Shown one piece after another: positions 28,573-36,759 of a stretch of 64,000 nt of DNA. Both the position numbers and the translations under genes were made by a program. Under the pieces are notes generated by a model that saw nothing but the letters and a program-made list of their open reading frames with translations, made no database searches and was not told where the DNA came from. Source of the DNA: Amycolatopsis regifaucium (lineage in GTDB: Bacteria; Actinomycetota; Actinomycetes; Mycobacteriales; Pseudonocardiaceae); the NCBI RefSeq assembly GCF_001613935.1, contig NZ_LQCI01000003.1, positions 124,001-188,000 on the forward strand, in the 5' to 3' direction. Numbering within the stretch: the first letter of the stretch is position 1; the number at the start of each line of letters is the position of its first letter.

Positions 28573-28820
28573 GTGGGCAGTAGGTCTCGCAGAGCGCTGC
28601 GCTGGGACGCGTCCGGGGCGGTGACCATGCTCGGTCCGGCGACCGAGGACAACTGGCCCCGAACGGATCCCTCCCCGCTCCGGTGCGCTGGGCCGCCGAC
28701 GGCACACTGCCGGGCGGCGGATACAGCCGGGCGGAACTGATCGGTCTCGACGGGACGATCGCGGGCGGCGCGGTCGCCGCGGACGGCAACTGGCACGCCG
28801 TCTACTGGCCTGCCAGGTAG
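28573..28820 (+). pseudogene. Decayed fragment resembling HAF-repeat secreted proteins
   Basis: Two adjacent frames carry related text: RALRWDASGAVTMLGPATED in one frame (about 28585-28650), then PVRWAADGTLPGGGYSRAE and GNWHAVYWPAR stop in another (to 28820). The RW-DG/SG pattern recalls extracellular HAF-repeat proteins. A frameshift near 28660 and the lack of a start or signal indicate a remnant. The rest of the 756-base gap to 29279 contains a family B half site (28850-28875) and repeat C1. Confidence 0.35.
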
Positions 28821-29007
28821 GTCCCGGGAACGCGCGTGAAGGTTGATGGTCCGTGAAAGGCCTCTTCGCTACCTGGCCGCAGCGAAGGACTCCCCGCTGA
28901 GACATGGCACACCCTTGACTGTCCACAAGGGACATCGGTACCCGACTCCGTGTCCGGTCGATGCCTACCTGCACGAGGGTGGTGGTTCCGCGGGAATCGT
29001 CGCGCAG

Positions 29008-29106
29008 CCTCACGCCTTCTTGATCAACGGAAGATCCAGGACGCTCAACGTCCCCGATCTTCCGTTGATCAAGCTCATGCCGATCACGACCCGTGGACCG
29101 GCAACC
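29008..29106 (-). repeat. Dispersed palindrome family C, copy 1
   Basis: Core arms CTTGATCAACGGAAGATC (29019-29036) and perfect complement (29056-29073), with an inner GGACG/CGTCC stem. Read on the minus strand, similarity to the copy at 53076-53157 extends beyond the palindrome, from GGTTGCCGGTC at one end to GTGAGG at the other, with one 8-10 base gap. This indicates a defined element of about 80-100 bp rather than a chance hairpin. Confidence 0.75.
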
Positions 29107-29279
29107 GGTCAAGCGCCACACCGTGGATGAACGAATACGACAAGGGGCCCTTCACAGCACGGCCCTCTCCTCATCGCAGCGTCCCGGGGCCCCAGTACGC
29201 TTTCGCCGACCTAACGTGAGTTCAACCTCCGCGAAAACCGACCTGCGCGGCTCAACCGAGGGAAGGGAGCCTCCACTCG

Positions 29280-30251
29280 TTAAGCCGTCACAGCGGCAGC
29301 GGCCTCGGCGATCGCCTTCGCGTCTTCCTCGCCGAAGGTCTCTTCGAGGTTTTCCGGCGAGTAGTCGAGGTCGATCTGTTCCACCGGCATCCCGCGCGCG
29401 GACTCGATCGCGCCGAGACGTCGCTGCGCGCGGTCGGCGGCGTACTGGATGATCTCCTGCGGATCGTTGTCGAACGGGATCTCCTCGAACTGGTCCTGCA
29501 CCCACTGGATCATGTTGAGCGCGTGGGGAAGCAGCTCGCCCATCCGCTGCTGTACCGCGTCCCACAGCGAGTCGTCGGCGGCCACGTGGCGACGGCACGT
29601 GAAGGTTCCCCAAGCCATGTGACGGCGTTCGTCGTCGCCGATGCGGCGCACCAGTTCCTGCATGCCGGGCAGGATGTCGTGCTGGGTGCAGATCAGCTGC
29701 CACGAGTAGTACCCGGTCAGCGCGAGGCTGCCTTCGATGACGTGGTTGTAGGTGACGCTCGCGCGGATCTGGTTGAGCGGACTGGGATCGTCCTCCAGCG
29801 CGCGCAGCGACTGTGGCAGCTCTTCGTAGAAAAGCTTGCGGTAGTGCGGATTCTCCGCGACGTACGGATGCAGGTCTTCGGTCAGTCCGACCGCGTCCAT
29901 CCAGCGACGGAACACCTCGGTGTGCTTGGCCTCTTCGAAACAGAACTGCGTCAGGTACATCTCGTCGCCGAAACGGCCGGTCGCGGACATCGCCCGCATG
30001 AACGGCTGGATGTCTTCGGTGACCGCCTCTTCGCCCGCGATGAACTGCGCCACCAGGTACGTCGTCGACCGCTGCTGTTCCGGGTTGAGAGTGTCCCAGC
30101 CTTCGCGTTCGCGGGAGAAGTCGATGTCGGCGGGGTTCCAGAACTTCTTGTTGCCCTTGGCGAACAGCCGCAGCGGGAACGAATCCCAGTTGAGGCCGCC
30201 CTTGCGCAAGGAGGAAAAACCGGTCCGCAACTCGGGAAGCGTATCGGTCAT
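29280..30251 (-). CDS. R2-like ligand-binding oxidase (R2lox)
   Basis: Ferritin-like Mn/Fe oxidase related to ribonucleotide reductase R2 but with a bound fatty-acid-like ligand and a Val-Tyr ether crosslink. All key residues of the M. tuberculosis protein Rv0233 (E68, V71, E101, H104, Y162, E167, E202, H205) appear at a constant +6 offset: E74, V77, E107, H110, Y168, E173, E208, H211. 323 residues. ATG 30251 follows the TetR stop by 16 bases with GAAGGGG in between. The same regulator/R2lox order occurs at Rv0232-Rv0233. Often misannotated as NrdB. Confidence 0.9.
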   Translation of the reverse strand: MTDTLPELRTGFSSLRKGGLNWDSFPLRLFAKGNKKFWNPADIDFSREREGWDTLNPEQQRSTTYLVAQFIAGEEAVTEDIQPFMRAMSATGRFGDEMYLTQFCFEEAKHTEVFRRWMDAVGLTEDLHPYVAENPHYRKLFYEELPQSLRALEDDPSPLNQIRASVTYNHVIEGSLALTGYYSWQLICTQHDILPGMQELVRRIGDDERRHMAWGTFTCRRHVAADDSLWDAVQQRMGELLPHALNMIQWVQDQFEEIPFDNDPQEIIQYAADRAQRRLGAIESARGMPVEQIDLDYSPENLEETFGEEDAKAIAEAAAAVTA

Positions 30252-30267
30252 GACGTACCCCTTCGTG

Positions 30268-30879
30268 TCACTCCATTGTGGACGAATCGGTGGTCAGCGC
30301 CCGGATGGACGGCGCCAGCACGGCGACGACCGCGGCCGCCGCCTCGTCGGCCGGATGCGTCGGCATGACGAGATGGGACAGGGAGAGCCGCACGACGGTC
30401 TCCGCCAGCAGCGCGGCGGATTCCGGCGAGAGTGACGGTTCGAACTCGCGGTACTGCCCGGCCGCGACCTCGGTGGCCGCGGTCAGGATCGGTTCGCCCT
30501 TGGTGGTGAGAAACGGAAGAAGGTCCTCGCCCGCTTCGGTACCGAGGGTCGTGGCGACCAGGCGGTTCTCCCGGGCGTGCTCGATCGTGTAGACGACCGC
30601 CTCGCGGATCCCGGCGAGGAGGTCTTCCGCGTGCTCGACCCGCAGCCGGATACCGTCCAGGAACTCCGACGTCGTCCGGAGCACGACGGCCTGGGCGAGC
30701 GCGGCCTTGTTGCCGAACTCGTTGTAGACGGTCTGCCTGCTCACCCCGGCGTGCGTGGCGACGTCCGCCATGCGCAGCGCCGTGTAGCCGCGCTCCGGGA
30801 GCAGTTCGGTGGCGGCGTCGAGCAGCGCCTCCCGCAGAGAGGCCTTGGTGCGATCGGAGAAGCTCGTGATCTCGCCCAC
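30268..30879 (-). CDS. TetR family regulator paired with R2lox
   Basis: One-component repressor. The N-terminal HTH ([20 protein letters not shown]) is clear; the C-terminal ligand domain is typical length. GTG 30879 gives about 203 residues; an upstream in-frame GTG at 30897 would add 6. A TTGACA on this strand at 30913-30908 would place a leaderless transcript near 30879, which favours the shorter form. It precedes R2lox by 16 bases and probably regulates its own operon. Confidence 0.85.
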   Translation of the reverse strand: MGEITSFSDRTKASLREALLDAATELLPERGYTALRMADVATHAGVSRQTVYNEFGNKAALAQAVVLRTTSEFLDGIRLRVEHAEDLLAGIREAVVYTIEHARENRLVATTLGTEAGEDLLPFLTTKGEPILTAATEVAAGQYREFEPSLSPESAALLAETVVRLSLSHLVMPTHPADEAAAAVVAVLAPSIRALTTDSSTME

Positions 30880-30888
30880 ACTTCCAGC

Positions 30889-30913
30889 TTGACACACATC
30901 GCACCCATGTCAA
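30889..30913. promoter_or_regulatory. Inverted repeat TTGACA/TGTCAA before the TetR-R2lox operon
   Basis: TTGACA (30889-30894) and its complement TGTCAA (30908-30913) separated by 13 bases overlap the start region of the TetR gene. The minus-strand half is also a perfect -35. A repressor bound here would block the promoter, the usual TetR autoregulation layout. Confidence 0.5.
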
Positions 30914-30973
30914 AGGCGTTGACGGATTCCGATCCTGTGTAAATCAGTCGGTGGTGGCGGCTACCGTGGCGGC

Positions 30974-31627
30974 GTGGGCATCACCGTGGGGTTCGACCTC
31001 GACATGACACTGATCGATCCGCGACCGGGCATGGTCGCGGTGATGAACGCGCTCGGCGTGGAATCCGGCCTGCCGCTGGACGGCGAGTTCTTCGCGGCCA
31101 ACCTCGGCCCGCCCCTCGACGACAGCCTGCGGGGGTTCGGGGCGCCGGAGGAGCGCATCCCGGAGCTGGTGACGCGGTTCCGCGCGATGTACCCGGAGGT
31201 CGTCGTGCCGGTGACGGTCGCGCTGCCCGGCGCGGCCGAAGCACTCCACGCCGTCCGCGCGGCCGGTGGCCGCACGGTCGTCGTCACCGGCAAGTTCGCC
31301 CCCAACGCGAAACTCCACCTCGACGCGCTCGGCCTCGAGGTCGACGTGCTGGTCGGGGAGCTGTGGTCGACGGAGAAGGCCGCCGCGCTCACCGAGCACG
31401 GCGCCCGGGTCTACGTGGGAGACCACCTCGGTGACGTCCGCGGCGCGCTGGCGGCGGGCGCCGTGCCCGTCGGGGTCACGACGGGCCCGTGCAGCAAGGC
31501 CGAACTGCTCGCGGAAGGCGCCGACGTGGTGCTCGACTCGCTGACCGAGTTCCCCGGCTGGTTCAGCTCTTTCGCCGAGCCTCGCGAACCAGGGCGATCA
31601 GACCGAGCGCCAGACCCAGCGGGGTGA
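30974..31627 (+). CDS. HAD family hydrolase (phosphoglycolate phosphatase-like)
   Basis: Motif [16 protein letters not shown], motif II VVVTGK, and motif [19 protein letters not shown] are present, so the phosphatase core is complete. 217 residues. The final 20 residues overlap the convergent membrane protein gene by 65 bases and are low-complexity (Pro/Arg/Asp), so they may be dispensable. Divergent from the TetR gene. Confidence 0.85.
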   Translation: MGITVGFDLDMTLIDPRPGMVAVMNALGVESGLPLDGEFFAANLGPPLDDSLRGFGAPEERIPELVTRFRAMYPEVVVPVTVALPGAAEALHAVRAAGGRTVVVTGKFAPNAKLHLDALGLEVDVLVGELWSTEKAAALTEHGARVYVGDHLGDVRGALAAGAVPVGVTTGPCSKAELLAEGADVVLDSLTEFPGWFSSFAEPREPGRSDRAPDPAG

Positions 31628-31781
31628 TCACGCCGGCCGCGGCGGACAGCCATACCGGCAGGTTCTCCAGCCCGGCGGCGAACAGGATGAACACGGCTGT
31701 GACGGCGATCATGCCGATCGCGAACAGGCCGATGCCCACGCGCATGAGGATCGGTTTACCGGGCTTTCCGGGGACGGCCAC
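31563..31781 (-). CDS. Small membrane protein, two TM helices
   Basis: 72 residues with two hydrophobic segments ([20 protein letters not shown] and [20 protein letters not shown]) and a basic end. GTG 31781 is preceded by AAAGGAGG (31795-31788) at 6 bases, the strongest ribosome site nearby, so I prefer it to the ATG at 31808. The 3' end overlaps the convergent HAD gene. Function unknown. Confidence 0.7.
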   Translation of the reverse strand: MAVPGKPGKPILMRVGIGLFAIGMIAVTAVFILFAAGLENLPVWLSAAAGVITPLGLALGLIALVREARRKS

Positions 31782-31940
31782 AGCGGCCTCCTTTACTGCG
31801 GTCTCCATGAAGCAAAGGGTAACCGCCGGTATCCGCTTCTCCACAGGGCATGTGGCGGGATAGGCTTATGGGACGCGCGCCCTGGGTACGCCCCCGGGCG
31901 CGTTCGTTGTGAGCGGGACAGCAAAGGACTGGTGAGGGAA

Positions 31941-32327
31941 GTGCCGACCGGCAAGGTCAAGTGGTACGACGCGGAGAAGGGTTTCGGTTTCGTCACCCAG
32001 GATGGGGGCGCCGACGTCTACATCCGCAAAGCCGCGCTGCCGCAGGGCGTCGAAGGACTCAAGGCGGGTCAGCGCCTCGAGTTCGGTGTCGCCGACGGTC
32101 GCCGGGGCCCGCAAGCGCTCTCCGTCCGGCTCTTGGACCCGCCGCCCTCGGTCGCCGAGGCGCGTCGTCGTCCCGCCGAGGAGCTGCACGGGCTCATCGA
32201 GGACATGATCAAGCTGCTCGAGCTCAAGGTGCAGCCGGACCTGCGGCGCAACCGCTACCCGGACCGCAAGAACACCAAGCAGATCGCCGAGATCATGCGC
32301 GCCGTCGCCCGGGACCTCGATCCCTGA
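31941..32327 (+). CDS. Cold-shock domain protein with C-terminal extension
   Basis: The first 65 residues are an OB-fold cold-shock domain binding single-stranded [24 protein letters not shown] (RNP1) and [10 protein letters not shown] (RNP2 position with changes). A 60-residue helical basic tail follows ([20 protein letters not shown]). GTG 31941 gives [10 protein letters not shown] as in relatives; GTG 31932 is an alternative. 128 residues, longer than CspA (about 67). Confidence 0.88.
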   Translation: MPTGKVKWYDAEKGFGFVTQDGGADVYIRKAALPQGVEGLKAGQRLEFGVADGRRGPQALSVRLLDPPPSVAEARRRPAEELHGLIEDMIKLLELKVQPDLRRNRYPDRKNTKQIAEIMRAVARDLDP

Positions 32328-32353
32328 TCGGCGGCTCTCAAGCGCTCTCAAGT

Positions 32354-32406
32354 GCCATGAAAGGTCCTTTCCTTGCAAAATTTGCAAGGAAAGGACCTTT
32401 CATGGC
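32354..32406. repeat. Family B hairpin, copy B2 (26-bp perfect arms)
   Basis: Left arm 32354-32379 (GCCATGAAAGGTCC...) and exact complement 32381-32406 around one base. It lies 26 bases after the cold-shock gene and follows the same plan as B1 (17004-17058). A half copy (GGTCCGTGAAGGCCTCC) lies at 32478-32494, at the 3' end of the next leftward gene. Confidence 0.85.
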
Positions 32407-32500
32407 GCGTCTTACGGCCATCGCGGTGTCTTGGGTACCTGGTGGACTCTGGCTGTGGTCGATCGCCGGGTGCCCGGTCCGTGAAGGCCTCCTTGCTCCC

Positions 32501-32983
32501 TCAGGCGGCCGGTGGCTCCACCTGCAGCGACCAGATCGCCGTCGTGACCGCTTCGGCGTCCTCCGGTCGACCGGTCTGGCTGATCACCGAAGCCTGCGCG
32601 ACCTCGACGACGAGGATCTGGTCGTCGGGCTTCGGCGTCCTCACCGTGTAGGCGAACCGGTCCAGCGACGTGATGATGTCCTGCTTCAGTTCCTGCGGCT
32701 CGCCCTTGCCGTTCACGTACTGCACCGTGACCTTCCACGGCGTTTCCGCGATCCCGCTCGGCACCGAGATCTGCACCGGCTTCCCCGGCCGGACGCGCAG
32801 CTTGCCCGCGGCGTCGGGCCTGGTCGTGCACTGGGCGCTCTTGATGTCGCAGGACGCCAGCGGGGTGACGTTCACCGTCTTCCCGTCGGCGAAGAAGGTC
32901 ACCTCTTCGGGGCCGGGGGCCGAGCAACCGGCCACCACGAAACCACCCGCCGCGAGCAGGGCCAAGATACGAAGTCGCCGCAT
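32501..32983 (-). CDS. DUF2771 family lipoprotein
   Basis: 160 residues with a signal ending VAGC (lipobox, Cys near 20) and the DUF2771 pattern: EVTFFADGKTVNVTPLASCD, VQISVPSGIAETPW and DQILVVEVAQASVISQ. Extracytoplasmic, function unknown. ATG 32983 is 10 bases after the MFS stop, and the gene probably belongs to that transcription unit, an order seen in other actinobacteria. Confidence 0.83.
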   Translation of the reverse strand: MRRLRILALLAAGGFVVAGCSAPGPEEVTFFADGKTVNVTPLASCDIKSAQCTTRPDAAGKLRVRPGKPVQISVPSGIAETPWKVTVQYVNGKGEPQELKQDIITSLDRFAYTVRTPKPDDQILVVEVAQASVISQTGRPEDAEAVTTAIWSLQVEPPAA

Positions 32984-32993
32984 ACGGTGAAGA

Positions 32994-34931
32994 TTACGAG
33001 CCCGGCCGCCACCGGGAGTCACCGGCCTCCGACGGGACCGGGGTTTCGCTGGTCGGCTGCGGGCGCAGCGGCCGGTCGCCGCCGAGCCCCGGGATCAGCG
33101 AAGTCCCGCGCCGGACCAGAAGGGTCTGGGTGAACCCGACGGCCAGCAGGATCGACAGCACGAGGAACCCGATCCAGTACGTCGGCGGCAGCAGCAGGCC
33201 GACGGCACCGCCGAAGCACCAGGACATCTGCAGCACCGTCTCCGACCGCCCGAACGCCGACGCCCGCGACTCTTCCGGCAGGTCTTCCTGGATGACGGCG
33301 TCGAGGCTGATCTTCGCCAGCGCGCTCGCGGTCGCGCCGACGAGCGCGACGATCGCCGCCGTCGCCAGCCCGGCCGCCACGGTGGCGATGATCGCGATGC
33401 CCAGACAGGCGCCGACACAGGCCAGGATCACCTGATCCGGTTTGCCGAAGTGCAGCCGCGAACCGAGCGCGTTCCCCAGGAAACCACCGGCACCGGCGGC
33501 GGCGCCGATGATGCCGAGCAGCAGCAACTGGTCGAAGGGGCTCTGCCCGCTGCCCTCGGCCTGCGCTTTCACCGCGAACGCGGAGAACATCATCAGGAAT
33601 CCGGTCAGCACGCGGACGGTGCCGTTGCCCCACAACGAGACCACGATCTGCCGCCCCATCGGCTGCCGCTGCTTCTTGACCCGCCGTTCGGGGTGGGCGG
33701 ACAGCGAGGCGGGCACCTCGCCCTCGGTCTTTTCGACCCACGACGGGATGCGCATCGACTGCACGGCGGCGGCGACGCAGATCAGCATGGTGAACCACAG
33801 CGCGCCCTGCGAACCCCAGATCGCGTTGACCCCGCTCGCCAGCGCGCCGAACGCGCCGGCGGCGACGAGGCCGAACACGGTGAGCCGGGCGTTCGTCTTC
33901 GAAAGGGTGATCTCGGGTGGCAGCACTCGCGGGGTCACCGCCGCTTTGAGCACGGTGAACGACTTCGAAAGCACCATCATGCCCAGCGCCGCCGGGTAGA
34001 GGAGCCAGTCGTCGAAGTGCAGTGCCATCACGATGGCCATCAGCGCCTGACCGGCCGAAGACACGCACATCGCGAGCCTGCGGCCGCGCTGGATCTTGTC
34101 CAGTGCCGGGCCGATCACCGGCGCGACCAGCGCGAACGGGGCGATCGTGATGAGCAGGTAGAGCGCGACCTTGCCCTTGCTCTCCCCGCTGGTGGCGGCG
34201 AAGAACAGCGTGTTGGCCAGCGCGATCGCCATCGCGGCGTCGCTGGCGTAGTTCAGCATCACCGCGTAAGTCAGCGAAGTCAGGCCCGATTTGTCGGCGC
34301 CGTCCGCCTTCGTCGCGCGCTGGAACGCGCCGACGGCCTGTCCGGTGAGCTGACGGCTGCGCATCGCCGCGACCCGGGTGACCGTGATCTTCTTCGGCAT
34401 CTTCGGCAGGGAGCCCGCCCGCGGCGGGACCGCGGTCGTGGGGTGCTCCTGCGGGAATTCCTCGGCGACCCGCGGTTCACCGGCGTAGCCACCGGTGTCG
34501 TAGTGCTCGTATTCGCCGCTGCCGGGCGGGTGCTCGTCGTAGAACCCGCCCGGACGACGCCGGACGGGTTCGGTTTGCCGCTGCGAAGGATCGGGATACG
34601 GCCGCGCGCCGCGGGGCGGCGTCTGCGGGGGTGGCGGCGGGGTCCGAGGCGGTGGCTGGTGGTGCCCCATCGGGATCGCGCTGGTGCGTGCCTCGTCGGC
34701 GGTCGGCCCCGCCGGATGCGGCTGGTAGTGGGGCTGGGGCCGGGCCGCGCGTGGGGGAGCGGGCGGAACCGGCTGCTGCTCGACACGGGTCGGGGGCGGA
34801 GTCGACCAGTTGCGTGCATGGGCGGCGCCGGGCTCCGGCGTCCACTTGCGCTTGCTCTTGCGGCCACGCTCCTTGCCCGACCGGCCGGAACGCGTGCCGT
34901 CGGGTCCAGAGTTCGTGCCGAAGATTCCCAC
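32994..34931 (-). CDS. MFS transporter with long proline-rich cytoplasmic N-terminus
   Basis: The C-terminal 435 residues hold about 12 TM helices of a major facilitator (TYAVMLNYASDAAMAIALAN, MFS-type GPALDKIQRGRRLAM loop). The first 190-200 residues are disordered, rich in Pro, Arg, Gln and Tyr, with basic patches (KERGRKSKRKW). A GTG at 34931 is used, with GAGG just upstream; the site is weak. Substrate unknown. The adjacent DUF2771 lipoprotein may work with it. Confidence 0.85.
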   Translation of the reverse strand: MGIFGTNSGPDGTRSGRSGKERGRKSKRKWTPEPGAAHARNWSTPPPTRVEQQPVPPAPPRAARPQPHYQPHPAGPTADEARTSAIPMGHHQPPPRTPPPPPQTPPRGARPYPDPSQRQTEPVRRRPGGFYDEHPPGSGEYEHYDTGGYAGEPRVAEEFPQEHPTTAVPPRAGSLPKMPKKITVTRVAAMRSRQLTGQAVGAFQRATKADGADKSGLTSLTYAVMLNYASDAAMAIALANTLFFAATSGESKGKVALYLLITIAPFALVAPVIGPALDKIQRGRRLAMCVSSAGQALMAIVMALHFDDWLLYPAALGMMVLSKSFTVLKAAVTPRVLPPEITLSKTNARLTVFGLVAAGAFGALASGVNAIWGSQGALWFTMLICVAAAVQSMRIPSWVEKTEGEVPASLSAHPERRVKKQRQPMGRQIVVSLWGNGTVRVLTGFLMMFSAFAVKAQAEGSGQSPFDQLLLLGIIGAAAGAGGFLGNALGSRLHFGKPDQVILACVGACLGIAIIATVAAGLATAAIVALVGATASALAKISLDAVIQEDLPEESRASAFGRSETVLQMSWCFGGAVGLLLPPTYWIGFLVLSILLAVGFTQTLLVRRGTSLIPGLGGDRPLRPQPTSETPVPSEAGDSRWRPGS

Positions 34932-34982
34932 CCCTCAATCCTGCCCTACGCGGGGACCGCTTCGCGCGTTCATCACTGCTTT

Positions 34983-35753
34983 CTAGGGGACAGGGACGAA
35001 CTTCACCCGGAACATCTTGGGCCAGAGCTTGCCGGTGATCAGGAACTCGTCGGTCCCCGGCACCGCCGCGATGCCGTTGAGGACGTCGGCGGAACTCCGC
35101 TCGCCCGCGTCGAGCAATCCCGACGCGTCGATTTCACCGGTGACGCGCCCGGACGCGGCGTCGATCCGCAGGATCTTCTCCGTCTGCCACACATTCGCGT
35201 AGACCGAGTCGCCGACGCACTCCAGTTCGTTCAGCTGGTCACGCCCGACCTCGACGTTTCCCGTCGGCGCGAAGGACACCGGATCGCGGAAAGTCAGTTT
35301 CGACGAGCCGTCGCTCATCACCAGTTGCCCGGTGCCCTCGCGGTGACAGAGGCCCCAGCCCTCGCCGGTGTAGGGCACGCGACGGCGTTCGGCCAGCGTC
35401 TTGGCGTCACGTTCGATCGCGACGCCGTCCTGCCAGGTGATCTGCCAGGCCGTCGGCCCGAGCACGGTGATGCCTTCGCCGAACAGCCCGGGAAGTTCCT
35501 GCCGGACCGCGGGCGCCGCACCCGCGGGCCCGGCCCGCATCGACGACTTCCCGACCAGCCCGGTCCCCTCGTACAGCGTCTCGCCGGAGAACTCGAGCCC
35601 CTGGGTGAAGGCGGCCGGGTCGTGCGGCAGTGCCGAGAGCACCCGCACCTTGAGCTTTTCGGGCGAGGGCGGGCGCGCCTCGCTCACCGGCGCGGCGGCG
35701 CAGCCACCGAGAACGGCGGCGAGGAGGAGCGATGTGGTCAGCAGCGTGCGCAC
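34983..35753 (-). CDS. Glutaminyl-peptide cyclotransferase (glutamine cyclotransferase)
   Basis: Beta-propeller enzyme that converts N-terminal Gln to pyroglutamate, here as a lipoprotein (LGGC near residue 17). Repeat motifs: FTQGLEFSGETLYEGTGLVG, WQITWQDGVAI, NELECVGDSVYANVW and SADVLNGIAAVPGTDEFLIT. GTG 35753 puts a standard signal first; an upstream extension of 31 residues overlaps the divergent promoter. 256 residues. Confidence 0.87.
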   Translation of the reverse strand: MRTLLTTSLLLAAVLGGCAAAPVSEARPPSPEKLKVRVLSALPHDPAAFTQGLEFSGETLYEGTGLVGKSSMRAGPAGAAPAVRQELPGLFGEGITVLGPTAWQITWQDGVAIERDAKTLAERRRVPYTGEGWGLCHREGTGQLVMSDGSSKLTFRDPVSFAPTGNVEVGRDQLNELECVGDSVYANVWQTEKILRIDAASGRVTGEIDASGLLDAGERSSADVLNGIAAVPGTDEFLITGKLWPKMFRVKFVPVP

Positions 35754-35802
35754 GCGGACAGCCTGACATGGACGGCGAGACGGCGTGCGGCAGAATGGGG
35801 GT

Positions 35803-36759
35803 ATGACCCTGCTGTTGACCCTGGACGACGGCTCTATCCAGCGCAAACTCGCCGAGGCGGTCGACCTCGCCCGCGACGCGGTGCTGGCGGACGCCGGTCC
35901 CGATCAGGTCGGCGCGCACGTCGGCGTCGAACGTGAGGACGCGGTTTCCGCCAGTCACCTGTTCGAAGCGACCGTGTCGGGTTATCGGGGTTGGCGCTGG
36001 TCGGTGACGGTCGCGCTGGCCGGCGCGGACCAGCCGATCACGATCAGCGAGGTCGTGCTCATCCCCGGTCCGGAGGCGCGGGTCGCCCCGGCGTGGGTGC
36101 CGTGGGACCGCCGGGTGCAGGCAGGCGATCTCGGCGTCGGTGACATCTTTCCGACGGAGAAGGACGACCCCCGGCTCGCTCCGGCGTATCTGGCGTCCGA
36201 TGACCCCGCGGTCGAAGCGGTCGCCATGGAGACCGGGCTCGGCCGGGTCCACGTGCTTTCCCGGTACGGCAGGCTCGACGCCGCCGCCCGCTGGCACGGC
36301 GGCGAATTCGGCCCCCGGTCGGACATGGCGCGCAGCGCGCCGGACGTCTGCGGAAGCTGCGGGTTCTTCGTGCCGCTCGCGGGGTCGCTCAGCGCGGCCT
36401 TCGGCGCGTGCACCAATGACATCTCCCCGGCGGACGGCCACGTCGTCGACGTCGAGTACGGCTGCGGCGCGCATTCCGAGATCGAGGTCGAGGTGACCTC
36501 GTCGGTCCCGGTGGCGGAACTGGTCTACGACGACTCGCTGATCGACTACGAGGCCGCGCCGGAAGCCCCTGCCGAGGAAACCCCGGAGCCGGAGCCCGAG
36601 CCCGCCGAGGCGCCCGTGGTCGACGAGGCCGAGGCCCCGATCGCCGAGGTGCCCGAGACCGCCGAGGTCCAGCCCGAAGTCGAACCGGAGACCGCCGAGG
36701 ACACCGAGACCACCGCCGACGAGGCACAGGTCGAAGCCGAAAGTGCCAGTGAGCACTGA
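35803..36759 (+). CDS. DUF3027 family protein with Cys-rich motif and acidic repeat tail
   Basis: 318 residues. The DUF3027 core has GYRGWRWSVTVALAGADQPI, WVPWDRRVQAGDLGVGD and a possible zinc site CGSCGFF...AFGACTN...YGCGAHSE. The last 80 residues are Glu/Pro/Ala-rich degenerate repeats (EPEPEPAEAP, EVPETAEVQPE), probably disordered. It overlaps the GHKL gene by 17 bases, so the two are coupled. Known only as a conserved actinobacterial family. Confidence 0.85.
   Translation: MTLLLTLDDGSIQRKLAEAVDLARDAVLADAGPDQVGAHVGVEREDAVSASHLFEATVSGYRGWRWSVTVALAGADQPITISEVVLIPGPEARVAPAWVPWDRRVQAGDLGVGDIFPTEKDDPRLAPAYLASDDPAVEAVAMETGLGRVHVLSRYGRLDAAARWHGGEFGPRSDMARSAPDVCGSCGFFVPLAGSLSAAFGACTNDISPADGHVVDVEYGCGAHSEIEVEVTSSVPVAELVYDDSLIDYEAAPEAPAEETPEPEPEPAEAPVVDEAEAPIAEVPETAEVQPEVEPETAEDTETTADEAQVEAESASEH

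Noticed and set aside
33450-35936. 828-residue rightward frame over the MFS and cyclotransferase genes
   Set aside because: Composition is Arg/His/Asp-rich with no motifs; the leftward frames hold clear TM helices and a lipobox.
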